Below, one piece after another: positions 1 through 15,000 of a stretch of 64,000 bases of DNA. Location of the stretch: contig NC_134033.1 of the NCBI RefSeq assembly GCF_964204645.1, positions 13,518,155 through 13,582,154 of the forward strand, in the 5' to 3' direction. The DNA comes from Tubulanus polymorphus. Lineage: Eukaryota > Nemertea > Palaeonemertea > Tubulaniformes > Tubulanidae. Position 1 is the first letter of the stretch. Every line of letters starts with the position of its first letter. Below the pieces are notes generated by a model. That model saw nothing but the letters and a program-made list of their open reading frames with translations, had not been told where the DNA came from and did not search any database. The position numbers were made by a program, and so were the translations under genes.

Positions 1-3000
1 GTGATGTCGTCACGGTGCTCGCCGAGGTCGATGTGTCTACCGTAGTGGATGTGTCGGTCGAGGACGAAGTAGACGATTCCGTTGGTGATGTCGTCTCGGT
101 GCTCGCCGATGTTGATGTGTCCACCGTAGTTGAGCTGACGGTCGAGGACGAAGTAGACAAATCCGTTGTTGATGTCGTCTCGGTGCTCGCCGATGTCGAT
201 GTGTCTACCGTAGTGGAGCTGACAGTCGAGGATGAAGTCGACGAATCCGTTGGTGTTGTCGACTCGGTGCTCACCGAGGTCGATGTGTCTACCGTAGTTG
301 ATGTGTCAGTCGAGGATGAAGTAGACGAATCCGTTGGTGATGTCGTCTCGGTGCTCGCCGATGTCGATGTGTCTATCGTAGTGGAGCTGACAGTCGAGGA
401 TGAAGTAGACGAATCCGTTGGTGACGTCGTCTCGGTGCTCGACGAGGATGTGTCTACCGTAGTTGATGTGTCAGTCGAGGATGACGTAGACGAATCCGTT
501 GGTGATGTCGTCTCGGTGCTCGCCGATGTCGATGTGTCTATCGTAGTGGAGCTGACAGTCGAGGATGAAGTAGACGAATCCGTTGGTGATGTCGTCTCGG
601 TGCTCGCCAATGTCGATGTGTCTACCGTAGTGGAGCTGACAGTCGAGGATGTAGTCGACGAATCCGTTTGTGTTGTCGTCTTGGTGCTCACCGAGGTCGA
701 TGTGTCTACCGTAGGTGATGTGTCAGTCGAGGATGAAGTAGACGAATCCGTTGCCGATGTCGTCTCGGTGCTCGCCGAGGTCGATGTGTCTACCGTAGTG
801 GATGTGTCAGTTGAGGACGAAGTAGACGAATCTATTGGTGACGTCGTCTCGGTGCTCGACGAGGATGTGTCTACCGTAGTGGATGTGTCAGTTGAGGACG
901 AAGTAGTCGAATCCGTTGGTGATGTCGACTCGGTGCTCGACGAGGTCGATGTGTCTACCGTAGTGGATGTGTCAGTTGAGGACGAAGTAGTCGAATCCGT
1001 TGGTGATGTCGACTCGTTGCTCGACGAGGTAGATGTGTCTACCGTTGTTGAGCTGACAGTCGAGGATGAAATCGAGGAATCCGTTGGTGATGTCGTCTCG
1101 GTGCTCGCCGAGGTCGATGTGTCTACCGTAGAGCTGACAGACGAGGATGAAATAGACGAATCTGTTGCTGATGTCGACTCGGTGCTAGCCGATGTCGATG
1201 TGTCTATCGTGGTTGATGTGTCAGTTGAGGACGAAGTAGACGAATCCGTTAGTGATGTCGACTCGGTGCTCGACGAGGTCGATGTGTCTACTGTAGTGGA
1301 TGTGTCAGTTGAGGACGAAGTAGTCGAAACCGTTGGTGATGTCGTCTCGGTGCTCGACGAGGTAGATTTATCTACCGTAGTTGAGCTGACAGTCGAAGGA
1401 GAAGTAGATGAAATGGTTGGTGATGTCGTTTCGGTGCTAGCCGATGTCGATGTGTCTATCGTGGTTGATGTGTCAGTTGAGGACGAAGTAGACGAATCCG
1501 TTAGTGATGTCGACTCGGTGCTCGACGAGGTCGATGTGTCTACTGTAGTGGATGTGTCAGTTGAGGACGAAGTAGTCGAATCCGTTGGTGATGTCGACTC
1601 GGTGCTCGACGAGGTAGATGTGTCTACCGTTGTTGAGCTGACAGTCGAGGACGAAATAGACGAACCCGTTGGTGATGTCGTCTCGGTGCTCGCCGATGTT
1701 GATGTGTCCCTCGTAGTGGACGTGTCAGTCGAGGACGAAATAGACGAAACTGTTGTTGAGGTCGTATCTGTGCTCACCGGGGTCGATGTGTCTACCGTAG
1801 TAGAGCTGGCAGTCGTTGATGAAATAGACGAATCCGTTGCCGATGTCGTCTCGGTGCTCGCCGAGGTCGATGTGTCTACCGTAGTGGATGTGTCAGTCGT
1901 CGAGGACGAAGTCGACGAAACCGTTGGTGATGTCGTCTCGGTGCTCGACGAGGTAGATGTATCTACCGTAGTTGAGCTGACAGTCGAAGGAGAAGTAGAA
2001 GAATCCGTTGGTGATGTCGTCACGGTGCTCGCCGATGTTGATGTGTCCACCGTAGTGGAACTGACAGTCGAGGACGAAGTAGACGAATCCGTGGTCAAGG
2101 TCGTATCGGTGCTCGCCGATGTCGATGTCGTCATCGAAGAGGGGCTGGTAGTCGAGGACGATGTAGACGAATCTATTAGTGATGTCGTCACGGTGCTCGC
2201 CGAGGTCGATGTGTCTACCGTAGTGGATGTGTCGGTCGAGGACGAAGTAGACGATTCCGTTGGTGATGTCGTCTCTGTGCTCGCCGACGTCGATGTGTCT
2301 ACCGTAGAGCTGACAGTCGAGGATGAAATAGACGAATCCGTTGGTGATGTCGACTCGGCGCTCGACGAGGTAGATGTGTCTACCGTGGTTGATGTGTCAG
2401 TTGAGGACGAAGTAGACGAATCCGTTAGTGATGTCGACTCGGCGCTCGACGAGGTAGATGTGTCTACCGTAGTTGAGCTGATAGTCGAGGATGAAGTAGA
2501 CGAATCCATTGGTGATGTCGTCTCGGTGATCGCCGAGGTCGATGTGTCTACCGTTGTGGATGTGTCAGTTGAGGTCGCAGTAGACGAATCCGTTGTTAAG
2601 GTCCTATCGGTGCTCGCCAATGTCGATGTGGTCACCGACGTGGGACTGGTAGTCGAGGATGATGTTGACGAATACGTTGGTGATGTCGACGAGGTGCTCG
2701 ACAAGGTCGATGTGTCTACCGTTGTTGAGCTGACAGTCGTGGATGAAATAGACGAATCCGTTGCCGATGTCGTCTCGATGCTCGCCGAGGTCAAAGTGTC
2801 TATCGTAGTGGATGTGTCAGTTGAGGACGAAGTAGACGAATCCATTGGTGACGTCGTCTCGGTGCTCGACGAGGGTGTGTCTACCGTAGTGGATTTTTCA
2901 GTTGAGGACGAAGTAGTCGAATCCGTTGGTGATGTCGTCACGGTGCTCGACGAGGTAGATGTGTCTACCCAATTTGAGCTGACAGTCGAGGACGTAGTAG

Positions 3001-6000
3001 ACAAATCCGTTGTTAAGGTGGTATCGGTACTCGCCGAGGTCGATGTGTCTACCGTAGTGGAGCTGACAGTCGAGGATGAAGTCGACGAATCCGTTGGTGT
3101 TGTCGTCTCGGTGCTCACCGAGGTCGATGTGTCTATCGAAGTGGATGTGTCAGTCGAGGATGAAGTAGACGAATCCGTTGGTGATGTCGTATCGGTGCTC
3201 GCCGAGGTCGATGTGTCAACCGTAGTGGAGGTGTCAGTCGAAGATGAAGTTGACGAATCCGTTGGTGATGTCGTCTCGGTGCTGACCGATGTCGATGTGT
3301 CCACCGTAGTGGAGCTGACAGTCGAGGATGAAGTCGACGAATCCGTTGGTGATGTCGTATCGGTGCTCACCGAGGTCGATGTGTCTACCGTAGTTGATGT
3401 GTCAGTCGAGGATGAAGTAGACGAATCCGTTGGTGATGTCGTATCGGTACTCGCCGAGGTCGATGTGTCTACCGTAGTGGAGCTGACAGTCGAGGATGAA
3501 GTCGATGAATCCTTCGGTGTTGTCGTCTCGGTGCTCACCGAGGTCGATGTGTCTACCGTAGTTGATGTGTCAGTCGAGGATGAAGTAGAAGAATCCGTTG
3601 GTGATGTCGTATCGGTACTCGCCGAGGACGATGTGTCTACCGCAGTGGAGCTGACAGTCGGGGACGAAGTAAACGAATCCGTTGGTGATGTCGTATCGGT
3701 GCTCGCCGAAGTCGATGTGTCTACCGTAGTGGAGGTGTCAGTCGAAGATGAAGTCGACGAATCCGTTGTTGATGTCGTATCGGAACTCGCCGAGGACGAT
3801 GTGTCTACCGCAGTGGAGCTGACAGTCGGGGACGAAGTAGACGAATCCGTTGCTGATGTCGTCTCGATGCTCGACGATGTAGATGTGTCTACCGTAGTAG
3901 AGGTGTCAGTCGTGGACGAAGTAGACGAATCCGTCGGTGATGTCGTATCGGTGCTCGCCGAGGTCGATGTGTCTACCGTAGTGGAGGTGTCAGTCGAAGA
4001 TGAAGTCGACGAATCCGTTGGTGATGTCGTCTCGGTGCTCGTCGATGTTGATTTGTCCACCGTAGTGGAGGTTTCAGTCGAGGACGAAGTAGACGAATCC
4101 GTTGGTGATGTCGTCTCGGTGCTCGACGAGGTCGATGTGTCTACCGTAGTTGAGCTGACAGTCGAGGACGAAGTAGACAAATCCGTTGATGAGGTCGTAA
4201 CGGTACTCACCGAGGTCGATGTGTCTACCGTAGTGAAGGTGTCAGTCGAGGACGAAGTAGACGAATCCGTTGGTGATGTCGTCTCGGTGCTCGCCGATGT
4301 TGATGTGTCCACCGTAGTGGAGGTGTCAGTCGAGGACGAAGTAGACGAATCCGTTGGTGATATCGTCTCGGTGCTCGACGAGGTCGATGTGTCTACCGTA
4401 GTTGAGCTGACAGTCGAGGACGAAGTAGACAAATCCGTTGTTGAGGTCGTATCGGTGCTCGCCGAGGTCGATGTGTCAACCGTAGTGGAGGTGTCAGTCG
4501 AAGATGAAGTTGACGAATCCGTTGGTGATGTCGTCTCGGTGCTGACCGATGTCGATGTGTCCACCGTAGTGGAGCTGACAGTCGAGGATGAAGTCGACGA
4601 ATCCGTTGGTGATGTCGTATCGGTGCTCACCGAGGTCGATGTGTCTACCGTAGTTGATGTGTCAGTCGAGGATGAAGTAGACGAATCCGTTGGTGATGTC
4701 GTATCGGTACTCGCCGAGGTCGATGTGTCTACCGTAGTGGAGCTGACAGTCGAGGATGAAGTCGATGAATCCTTCGGTGTTGTCGTCTCGGTGCTCACCG
4801 AGGTCGATGTGTCTACCGTAGTTGATGTGTCAGTCGAGGATGAAGTAGAAGAATCCGTTGGTGATGTCGTATCGGTACTCGCCGAGGACGATGTGTCTAC
4901 CGTAGTGGAGCTGACAGTCGGGGACGAAGTAAACGAATCCGTTGGTGATGTCGTATCGGTGCTCGCCGAAGTCGATGTGTCTACCGTAGTGGAGGTGTCA
5001 GTCGAAGATGAAGTCGACGAATCCGTTGTTGATGTCGTATCGGTACTCGCCGAGGACGATGTGTCTACCGCAGTGGAGCTGACAGTCGGGGACGAAGTAG
5101 ACGAATCCGTTGCTGATGTCGTCTCGATGCTCGACGATGTAGATGTGTCTACCGTAGTAGAGGTGTCAGTCGTGGACGAAGTAGACGAATCCGTTGGTGA
5201 TGTCGTATCGGTGCTCGCCGAGGTCGATGTGTCTACCGTAGTGGAGGTGTCAGTCGAAGATGAAGTCGACGAATCCGTTGGTGATGTCGTCTCGGTGCTC
5301 GTCGATGTTGATTTGTCCACCGTAGTGGAGGTTTCAGTCGAGGACGAAGTAGACGAATCCGTTGGTGATGTCGTCTCGGTGCTCGACGAGGTCGATGTGT
5401 CTACCGTAGTTGAGCTGACAGTCGAGGACGAAGTAGACAAATCCGTTGATGAGGTCGTAACGGTACTCACCGAGGTCGATGTGTCTACCGTAGTGAAGGT
5501 GTCAGTCGAGGACGAAGTAGACGAATCCGTTGGTGATGTCGTCTCGGTGCTCGCCGATGTTGATGTGTCCACCGTAGTGGAGGTGTCAGTCGAGGACGAA
5601 GTAGACGAATCCGTTGGTGATATCGTCTCGGTGCTCGACGAGGTCGATGTGTCTACCGTAGTTGAGCTGACAGTCGAGGACGAAGTAGACAAATCCGTTG
5701 TTGAGGTCGTATCGGTACTCACCGAGGTCGATGTGTCTACCGTAGTGGAGCTGACAGTCGAGGATGAAGTAGACGAATCCGTTGGTGATGTCGTATCGGT
5801 GCTCGCCGAGGTCGATGTGTCTACCGTAGTGGAGGTGTCAGTCGAGGATGAAGTAGACGAATCCGTTGTTGATGTCGTATCGGTACTCGCCGAGGACGAT
5901 GTGTCTACCGCAGTGGAGCTGACAGTCGGGGACGAAGTAGACGAATCCGTTGCTGATGTCGTCTCGATGCTCGACGATGTAGATGTGTCTACCGTAGTAG

Positions 6001-9000
6001 AGGTGTCAGTCGTGGACGAAGTAGACGAATCCGTTGGTGATGTCGTATCGGTGCTCGCCGAGGTCGATGTGTCTACCGTAGTGGAGGTGTCAGTCGAAGA
6101 TGAAGTCGACGAATCCGTTGGTGATGTCGTCTCGGTGCTCACCGATGTCGATGTGTCTACCGTAGTGGAGGTGTCAGTCGAGGACGAAGTAGACGAATCC
6201 GTTGGTGATGTCGTCACGGTGCTCGACGAGGTAGATGTGTCTACCGAAGTTGAGCTGACAGTCGAGGACGTAGTAGACAAATCCGTTCTTAAGGTCGTAT
6301 CGGTACTCACCGAGGTCGATGTGTCTACCGTAGTGGAGCTGACAGTCGAGATTGAAGTAGATGAATCCGTTGGTGATGTTGTATCGGTACTCGCCGAGGT
6401 CGATGTGTCTACCGTAGTGGAGCTGACAGTCGAGGATGAAGTAGACGAATCCGTTGTTGATGTCGTATCGGTACTCGCCGAGGACGATGTGTCTACCGTA
6501 GTTGATGTGTCAGTCGAGGATGAAGTAGACGAATCCGTTGCTGATGTCGTATCGGTACTCGCCGAGGTCGATGTGTCTACCGCAGTGGAGGTGTCAGTCG
6601 AAGACGAAATCGACGAATCCGTTGGTGATGTCGTCTCGGTGCTCACCGATGTCGATGTGTCTACCGTAGTGGAGCTGACAGTCGAGGATGACGTCGACGA
6701 ATCCGTTGGTGTTGTCGTCTCGGCGCTCACCGAGGTCGATGTGTCTATCGAAGTGGATGTGTCAGTCGAGGATGAAGTAGACGAATCCGTTGGTGATGTC
6801 GTATCGGTGCTCGCCGAGGTCGATGTGTCAACCGTAGTGGAGGTGTCAGTCGAAGATGAAGTCGACGAATCCGTTGGTGATGTCGTCTCGAAGCTCACCG
6901 ATGTCGATGTGTCTACCGTAGTGGAGGTGTCAGTCGAGGACGAAGTAGACGAATCCGTTGGTGATGTCGTCACGGTGCTCGACGAGGTAGATATGTCTAC
7001 CGAAGTTGAGCTGACAGTCGAGGACGTAGTAGACAAATCCGTTGTTAAGGTGGTATCGGTACTCGCCGAGGTCGATGTGTCTACCGTAGTGGAGCTGACA
7101 GTCGAGGATGAAGTCGACGAATCCGTTGGTGTTGTCGTCTCGGTGCTCACCGAGGTCGATGTGTCTATCGAAGTGGATGTGTAAGTCGAGGATGAAGTAG
7201 ACGAATCCGTTGGTGATGTCGTATCGGTGCTCGCCGAGGTCGATGTGTCAACCGTAGTGGAGGTGTCAGTCGAAGATGAAGTCGACGAATCCGTTGGTGA
7301 TGTCGTCTCGGTGCTGACCGATGTCGATGTGTCCACCGTAGTGGAGCTGACAGTCGAGGATGAAGTAGACGAATCCGTTGGTGATGTCGTATCGGTGCTC
7401 ACCGAGGTCGATGTGTCTACCGTAGTTGATGTGTCAGTCGAGGATGAAGTAGACGAATCCGTTGGTGATGTCGTATCGGTACTCGCCGAGGTCGATGTGT
7501 CTACCGTAGTGGAGCTGACAGTCGAGGATGAAGTCGATGAATCCTTCGGTGTTGTCGTCTCGGTGCTCACCGAGGTCGATGTGTCTACCGTAGTTGATGT
7601 GTCAGTCGAGGATGAAGTAGACGAATCCGTTGGTGATGTCGTCTCGGTGCTAGCCGATGTCGATGTGTCTACCGTAGTGGAGCTGACAGTGGAGGATGAA
7701 GTAGACGAATCCGTTGGTGATGTCGTCTCGATGCTCACCGATGTCGATGTGTCTACCGTAGTTGATGTGTCAGTCGAGGATGAAGTAGACGAATCCGTTG
7801 GTGATGTCGTCTCGGTGCTCACCGAGGTCGATGTGTCTATCGTAGTGGAGGGTTCAGTCGAGGACGAGGTAGACGAATCCGTTGTTAAGGTCGTATCGGT
7901 GCTCGCCGAGGTCGATGTGTCTACCGTAGTGGAGGTTTCAGTCGAGGACGAAGTAGACAAATCCGTTGATGAGGTCGTATCGGTACTCACCGAGGTCGAT
8001 GTGTCTACCGTAGTTGAGCTGACAGTCGAAGGAGAAGTAGATGAAATGGTTGGTGATGTCGTTTTGGTGCTAGCCGATGTCGATGTGTCTATCGTGGTTG
8101 ATGTGTCAGTTGAGGACGAAGTAGACGAATCCGTTAGTGATGTCGACTCGGTGCTCGACGAGGTCGATGTGTCTACTGTAGTGGATGTGTCAGTTGAGGA
8201 CGAAGTAGTCGAATCCGTTGGTGATGTCGACTCGGTGCTCGACGAGGTAGATGTGTCTACCGTTGTTGAGCTGACAGTCGAGGACGAAATAGACGAACCC
8301 GTTGGTGATGTCGTCTCGGTGCTCGCCGATGTTGATGTGTCCCTCGTAGTGGACGTGTCAGTCGAGGACGAAATAGACGAAACTGTTGTTGAGGTCGTAT
8401 CTGTGCTCACCGGGGTCGATGTGTCTACCGTAGTAGAGCTGGCAGTCGTGGATGAAATAGACGAATCCGTTGCCGATGTCGTCTCGGTGCTCGCCGAGGT
8501 CGATGTGTCTACCGTAGTGGATGTGTCAGTCGTCGAGGACGAAGTCGACGAAACCGTTGGTGATGTCGTCTCGGTGCTCGACGAGGTAGATGTATCTACC
8601 GTAGTTGAGCTGACAGTCGAAGGAGAAGTAGAAGAATCCGTTGGTGATGTCGTATCGGTGCTCGACGATATCGATGTGTCTACCGTAGTGGATGTGTCAG
8701 TTGCGGACGAAGTAGACGAATCCATTGGTGATGTCGTCACGGTGCTCGCCGATGTTGATATGTCCACCGTAGTGGAACTGGCAGTAGAGGACGAAGTTGA
8801 CGAATCAGTTGTTAAGGTCGTATCGCTACTCGCCAAGGTCGATATGTCCACCGTAGTGGATGTGTCAGTCGAGGACGAAATAGACGAATCCGTTGTTAAG
8901 GTCGTCTCTGTGCTCGCCGACGTCGATGTGTCTACCGTAGAGCTGACAGTCGAGGATGAAATAGACGAATCCGTTGGTGATGTTGTCTCGGTGCTCACCG

Positions 9001-12000
9001 TGGTAGATGTTTCTATCGTAGTTGAGCTGACAGTCGAAGGAGAAGTAGACGAATCCGTTGGTGATATCGTCACGGTGCTCGCCAATGTTGATGTGTCCAC
9101 CGTAGTGGATGTGTCAGTAGAGAACGAAGTAGACGAATCCGTTGGTGATGTCGTCACGGTGCTCGCCAATGTTGATGTGTTCACCGTAGTGGATGTGTCA
9201 GTCGAGGATGAAGTAGACGAATCTTTTGTGTTGGTCGTATCGGTGCTCGCCGATGTCGACGTGGTCACCGAAGTGGGGCTGGTAGTCGAGGAAGACGACG
9301 ACGAATCCGTTGGTGAGATATCCTCGGTACTCGCCGCAGTGGATGAATCAACTGTAGTGGAACTGAGAGTCGAGGATGACGTAGAAGAATCCGTTGGTGA
9401 GGTCACCTCGGTAGTCGCCGATGTGGAAGTATCAACTGTACTAGAGCTCAGAGTCGAGGACGACGACGACGAATCCGTTGGTGATGTCGTCACGGTGCTC
9501 GCCGATGTTGATGTGTCCACCGTAGTGGAACTGACAGTCGAGGACGAAGTAGACGAATCCGTGGTCAAGGTCGTATCGGTGCTCGCCGATGTCGATGTCG
9601 TCATCGAAGAGGGGCTGGTAGTCGAGGACGATGTAGACGAATCTATTAGTGATGTCGTCACGGTGCTCGCCGAGGTCGATGTGTCTACCGTAGTGGATGT
9701 GTCGGTCGAGGACGAAGTAGACGATTCCGTTGGTGATGTCGTCTCGGTGCTCGCCGATGTTGATGTGTCCACCGTAGTTGAGCTGACAGTCGAGGACGAA
9801 GTAGACAAATCCGTTGTTGATGTCGTCTCGGTGCTCGCCGATGTCGATGTGTCTACCGTAGTGGAGCTGACAGTCGAGGATGAAGTCGACGAATCCGTTG
9901 GTGTTGTCGACTCGGTGCTCACCGAGGTCGATGTGTCTACCGTAGTTGATGTGTCAGTCGAGGATGAAGTAGACGAATCCGTTGGTGATGTCGTCTCGGT
10001 GCTCGCCGATGTCGATGTGTCTATCGTAGTGGAGCTGACAGTCGAGGATGAAGTAGACGAATCCGTTGGTGATGTCGTCTCGGTGCTCGCCAATGTCGAT
10101 GTGTCTACCGTAGTGGAGCTGACAGTCGAGGATGTAGTCGACGAATCCGTTTGTGTTGTCGTCTTGGTGCTCACCGAGGTCGATGTGTCTACCGTAGGTG
10201 ATGTGTCAGTCGAGGATGAAGTAGAAGAATCCGTTGCCGATGTCGTCTCGGTGCTCGCCGAGGTCGATGTGTCTACCGTAGTGGATGTGTCAGTTGAGGA
10301 CGAAGTAGACGAATCTATTGGTGACGTCGTCTCGGTGCTCGACGAGGATGTGTCTACCGTAGTGGATGTGTCAGTCGAGGACGAAGTAGTCGAATCCGTT
10401 GGTGATGTCGACTCGGTGCTCGACGAGGTCGATGTGTCTACTGTAGTGGATGTGTCAGTTGAGGACGAAGTAGTCGAATCCGTTGGTGATGTCGACTCGT
10501 TGCTCGACGAGGTAGATGTGTCTACCGTTGTTGAGCTGACAGTCGAGGATGAAATCGAGGAATCCGTTGGTGATGTCGTCTCGGTGCTCGCCGAGGTCGA
10601 TGTGTCTACCGTAGAGCTGACAGACGAGGATGAAATAGACGAATCTGTTGCTGATGTCGACTCGGTGCTAGCCGATGTCGATGTGTCTATCGTGGTTGAT
10701 GTGTCAGTTGAGGACGAAGTAGACGAATCCGTTAGTGATGTCGACTCGGTGCTCGACGAGGTCGATGTGTCTACTGTAGTGGATGTGTCAGTTGAGGACG
10801 AAGTAGTCGAAACCGTTGGTGATGTCGTCTCGGTGCTCGACGAGGTAGATTTATCTACCGTAGTTGAGCTGAGAGTCGAAGGAGAAGTAGATGAAATGGT
10901 TGGTGATGTCGTTTCGGTGCTAGCCGATGTCGATGTGTCTATCGTGGTTGATATGTCAGTTGAGGACGAAGTAGACGAATCCGTTAGTGATGTCGACTCG
11001 GTGCTCGACGAGGTCGATGTGTCTACTGTAGTGGATGTGTCAGTTGAGGACGAAGTAGTCGAATCCGTTGGTGATGTCGACTCGGTGCTCGACGAGGTAG
11101 ATGTGTCTACCGTTGTTGAGCTGACAGTCGAGGACAAAATAGACGAACCCGTTGGTGATGTCGTCTCGGTGCTCGCCGATGTTGATGTGTCCCTCGTAGT
11201 GGACGTGTCAGTCGAGGACGAAATAGACGAAACTGTTGTTGAGGTCGTATCTGTGCTCACCGGGGTCGATGTGTCTACCGTAGTAGAGCTGGCAGTCGTG
11301 GATGAAATAGACGAATCCGTTGCCGATGTCGTCTCGGTGCTCGCCGAGGTCGATGTGTCTACCGTAGTGGATGTGTCAGTCGTCGAGGACGAAGTCGACG
11401 AAACCGTTGGTGATGTCGTCTCGGTGCTCGACGAGGTAGATGTATCTACCGTAGTTGAGCTGACAGTCGAAGGAGAAGTAGAAGAATCCGTTGGTGATGT
11501 CGTCACGGTGCTCGCCGATGTTGATGTGTCCACCGTAGTGGAACTGACAGTCGAGGACGAAGTAGACGAATCCGTGGTCAAGGTCGTATCGGTGCTCGCC
11601 GATGTCGATGTCGTCATCGAAGAGGGGCTGGTAGTCGAGGACGATGTAGACGAATCTATTAGTGATGTCGTCACGGTGCTCGCCGAGGTCGATGTGTCTA
11701 CCGTAGTGGATGTGTCGGTCGAGGACGAAGTAGACGATTCCGTTGGTGATGTCGTCTCTGTGCTCGCCGACGTCGATGTGTCTACCGTAGAGCTGACAGT
11801 CGAGGATGAAATAGACGAATCCGTTGGCGATGTCGCCTCGGTGCTCACCGTGGTAGATGTTTCTATCATAGTTGAGCTGACAGTCGAAGGAGAAGTAGAC
11901 GAATCCGTTGGTGATGTCGTCACGGTGCTCGCCGAGGTCGATGTGTCAACCGTGGTGGAGGTGTCAGTCGAGGACGAAGTAGACGAATCCGTTGTTAAGG

Positions 12001-15000
12001 TCGTATCGGTGCTCGCCAATGTCGATGTGGTCACCGACGTGGGACTGGTAGTCGAGGATGATGTTGACGAATACGTTGGTGATTTCGACTCGGTGCTCGA
12101 CGAGGTCGATGTGTCTACCGTTGTTGAGCTGACAGTCGTGGATGAAATAGACGAATCCGTTGCTGATGTCGTCTCGCTGCTCGCCGATGTCAAAGTGTCT
12201 ATCGTAGTGGATGTGTCAGTTGAGGACGAAGTAGACGAATCTATTGGTGACGTCGTCTCGGTGCTCGACGAGGATGTGTCTACCGTAGTGGATGTGTCAG
12301 TTGAGGACGAAGTAGTCGAATCCGTTGGTGATGTCGACTCGGTGCTCGACGAGGTCGATGTGTCTACTGTAGTGGATGTGTCAGTTGAGGACGAAGTAGT
12401 CGAATCCGTTGGTGATGTCGACTCGTTGCTCGACGAGGTAGATGTGTCTACCGTTGTTGAGCTGACAGTCGAGGATGAAATCGAGGAATCCGTTGGTGAT
12501 GTCGTCTCGGTGCTCGCCGAGGTCGATGTGTCTACCGTAGAGCTGACAGACGAGGATGAAATAGACGAATCTGTTGCTGATGTCGACTCGGTGCTAGCCG
12601 ATGTCGATGTGTCTATCGTGGTTGATGTGTCAGTTGAGGACGAAGTAGACGAATCCGTTAGTGATGTCGACTCGGCGCTCGACGAGGTAGATGTGTCTAC
12701 CGTAGTTGAGCTGATAGTCGACGATGAAGTAGACGAATCCATTGGTGATGTCGTCTCGGTGATCGCCGAGGTCGATGTGTCTACCGTTGTGGATGTGTCA
12801 GTTGAGGTCGAAGTAGACGAATCCGTTGTTAAGGTCCTATCGGTGCTCGCCAATGTCGATGTGGTCACCGACGTGGGACTGGTAGTCGAGGATGATGTTG
12901 ACGAATACGTTGGTGATGTCGACGAGGTGCTCGACAAGGTCGATGTGTCTACCGTTGTTGAGCTGACAGTCGTGGATGAAATAGACGAATCCGTTGCCGA
13001 TGTCGTCTCGGTGCTCGCCGAGGTCAAAGTGTCTATCGTAGTGGATATGTCAGTTGAGGACGAAGTAGACGAATCCATTGGTGACGTCGTCTCGGTGCTC
13101 GACGAGGGTGTGTCTACCGTAGTGGATTTTTCAGTTGAGGACGAAGTAGTCGAATCCGTTGGTGATGTCGTCACGGTGCTCGACGAGGTAGATATGTCTA
13201 CCGAAGTTGAGCTGACAGTCGAGGACGTAGTAGACAAATCCGTTGTTAAGGTGGTATCGGTACTCGCCGAGGTCGATGTGTCTACCGTAGTGGAGGTGTC
13301 AGTCGAAGATGAAGTTGACGAATCCGTTGGTGATGTCGTCTCGGTGCTGACCGATGTCGATGTGTCCACCGTAGTGGAGCTGACAGTCGAGGATGAAGTC
13401 GACGAATCCGTTGGTGATGTCGTCTCGGTGCTCACCGAGGTCGATGTGTCTACCGTAGTTGATGTGTCAGTCGTGGACGAAGTAGACGAATCCGTTGGTG
13501 ATGTCGTATCGGTGCTCGTCGATGTTGATTTGTCCACCGTAGTGGAGGTTTCAGTCGAGGACGAAGTAGACGAATCCGTTGGTGATGTCGTCTCGGTGCT
13601 CGACGAGGTCGATGTGTCTACCGTAGTTGAGCTGACAGTCGAAGACGAAGTAGACAAATCCGTTGATGAGGTCGTATCGGTACTCACCGAGGTCGATGTG
13701 TCTACCGTAGTGAAGGTGTCAGTCGAGGACGAAGTAGACGAATCCGTTGGTGATGTCGTCTCGGTGCTCGCCGATGTTGATGTGTCCACCGTAGTGGAGG
13801 TGTCAGTCGAGGACGAAGTAGACGAATCCGTTGGTGATATCGTCTCGGTGCTCGACGAGGTCGATGTGTCTACCGTAGTTGAGCTGACAGTCGAGGACGA
13901 AGTAGACAAATCCGTTGTTGAGGTCGTATCGGTACTCACCGAGGTCGATGTGTCTACCGTAGTGGAGCTGACAGTCGAGGATGAAGTAGACGAATCCGTT
14001 GGTGATGTCGTATCGCTGCTCGCCGAGGTCGATGTGTCTACCGTAGTGGAGGTGTCAGTCGAGGATGAAGTAGACGAATCCGTTGTTGATGTCGTATCGG
14101 TACTCGCCGAAGACGATGTGTCTACCGCAGTGGAGCTGACAGTCGGGGACGAAGTAGACGAATCCGTTGCTGATGTCGTCTCGATGCTCGACGATGTAGA
14201 TGTGTCTACCGTAGTAGAGGTGTCAGTCGTGGACGAAGTAGACGAATCCGTTGGTGATGTCGTATCGGTGCTCGCCGAGGTCGATGTGTCTACCGTAGTG
14301 GAGGTGTCAGTCGAAGATGAAGTCGACGAATCCGTTGGTGATGTCGTCTCGGTGCTCACCGATGTCGATGTGTCTACCGTAGTGGAGGTGTCAGTCGAGG
14401 ACGAAGTAGACGAATCCGTTGGTGATGTCGTCACGGTGCTCGACGAGGTAGATGTGTCTACCGAAGTTGAGCTGACAGTCGAGGACGTAGTAGACAAATC
14501 CGTTGTTAAGGTCGTATCGGTACTCACCGAGGTCGATGTGTCTACCGTAGTGGAGCTGACAGTCGAGATTGAAGTAGACGAATCCGTTAGTGATGTTGTA
14601 TCGGTACTCGCCGAGGTCGATGTGTCTACCGTAGTGGAGCTGACAGTCGAGGATGAAGTAGACGAATCCGTTGTTGATGTCGTATCGGTACTCGCCGAGG
14701 ACGATGTGTCTACCGTAGTTGATGTGTCAGTCGAGGATGAAGTAGACGAATCCGTTGGTGATGTCGTCTCGGTGCTCACCGATGTCGATGTGTCTACCGT
14801 AGTGGAGGTGTCAGTCGAGGACGAAGTAGATGAATCCGTTGGTGATGTCGTCACGGTGCTCGACGAGGTAGATGTGTCTACCGAAGTTGAGCTGAAAGTC
14901 GAGGACGTAGTAGACAAATCCGTTGTTAAGGTGGTAACGGTACTCGCCGAGGTCGATGTGTCTACCGTAGTGGAGCTGACAGTCGAGGATGAAGTCGACG

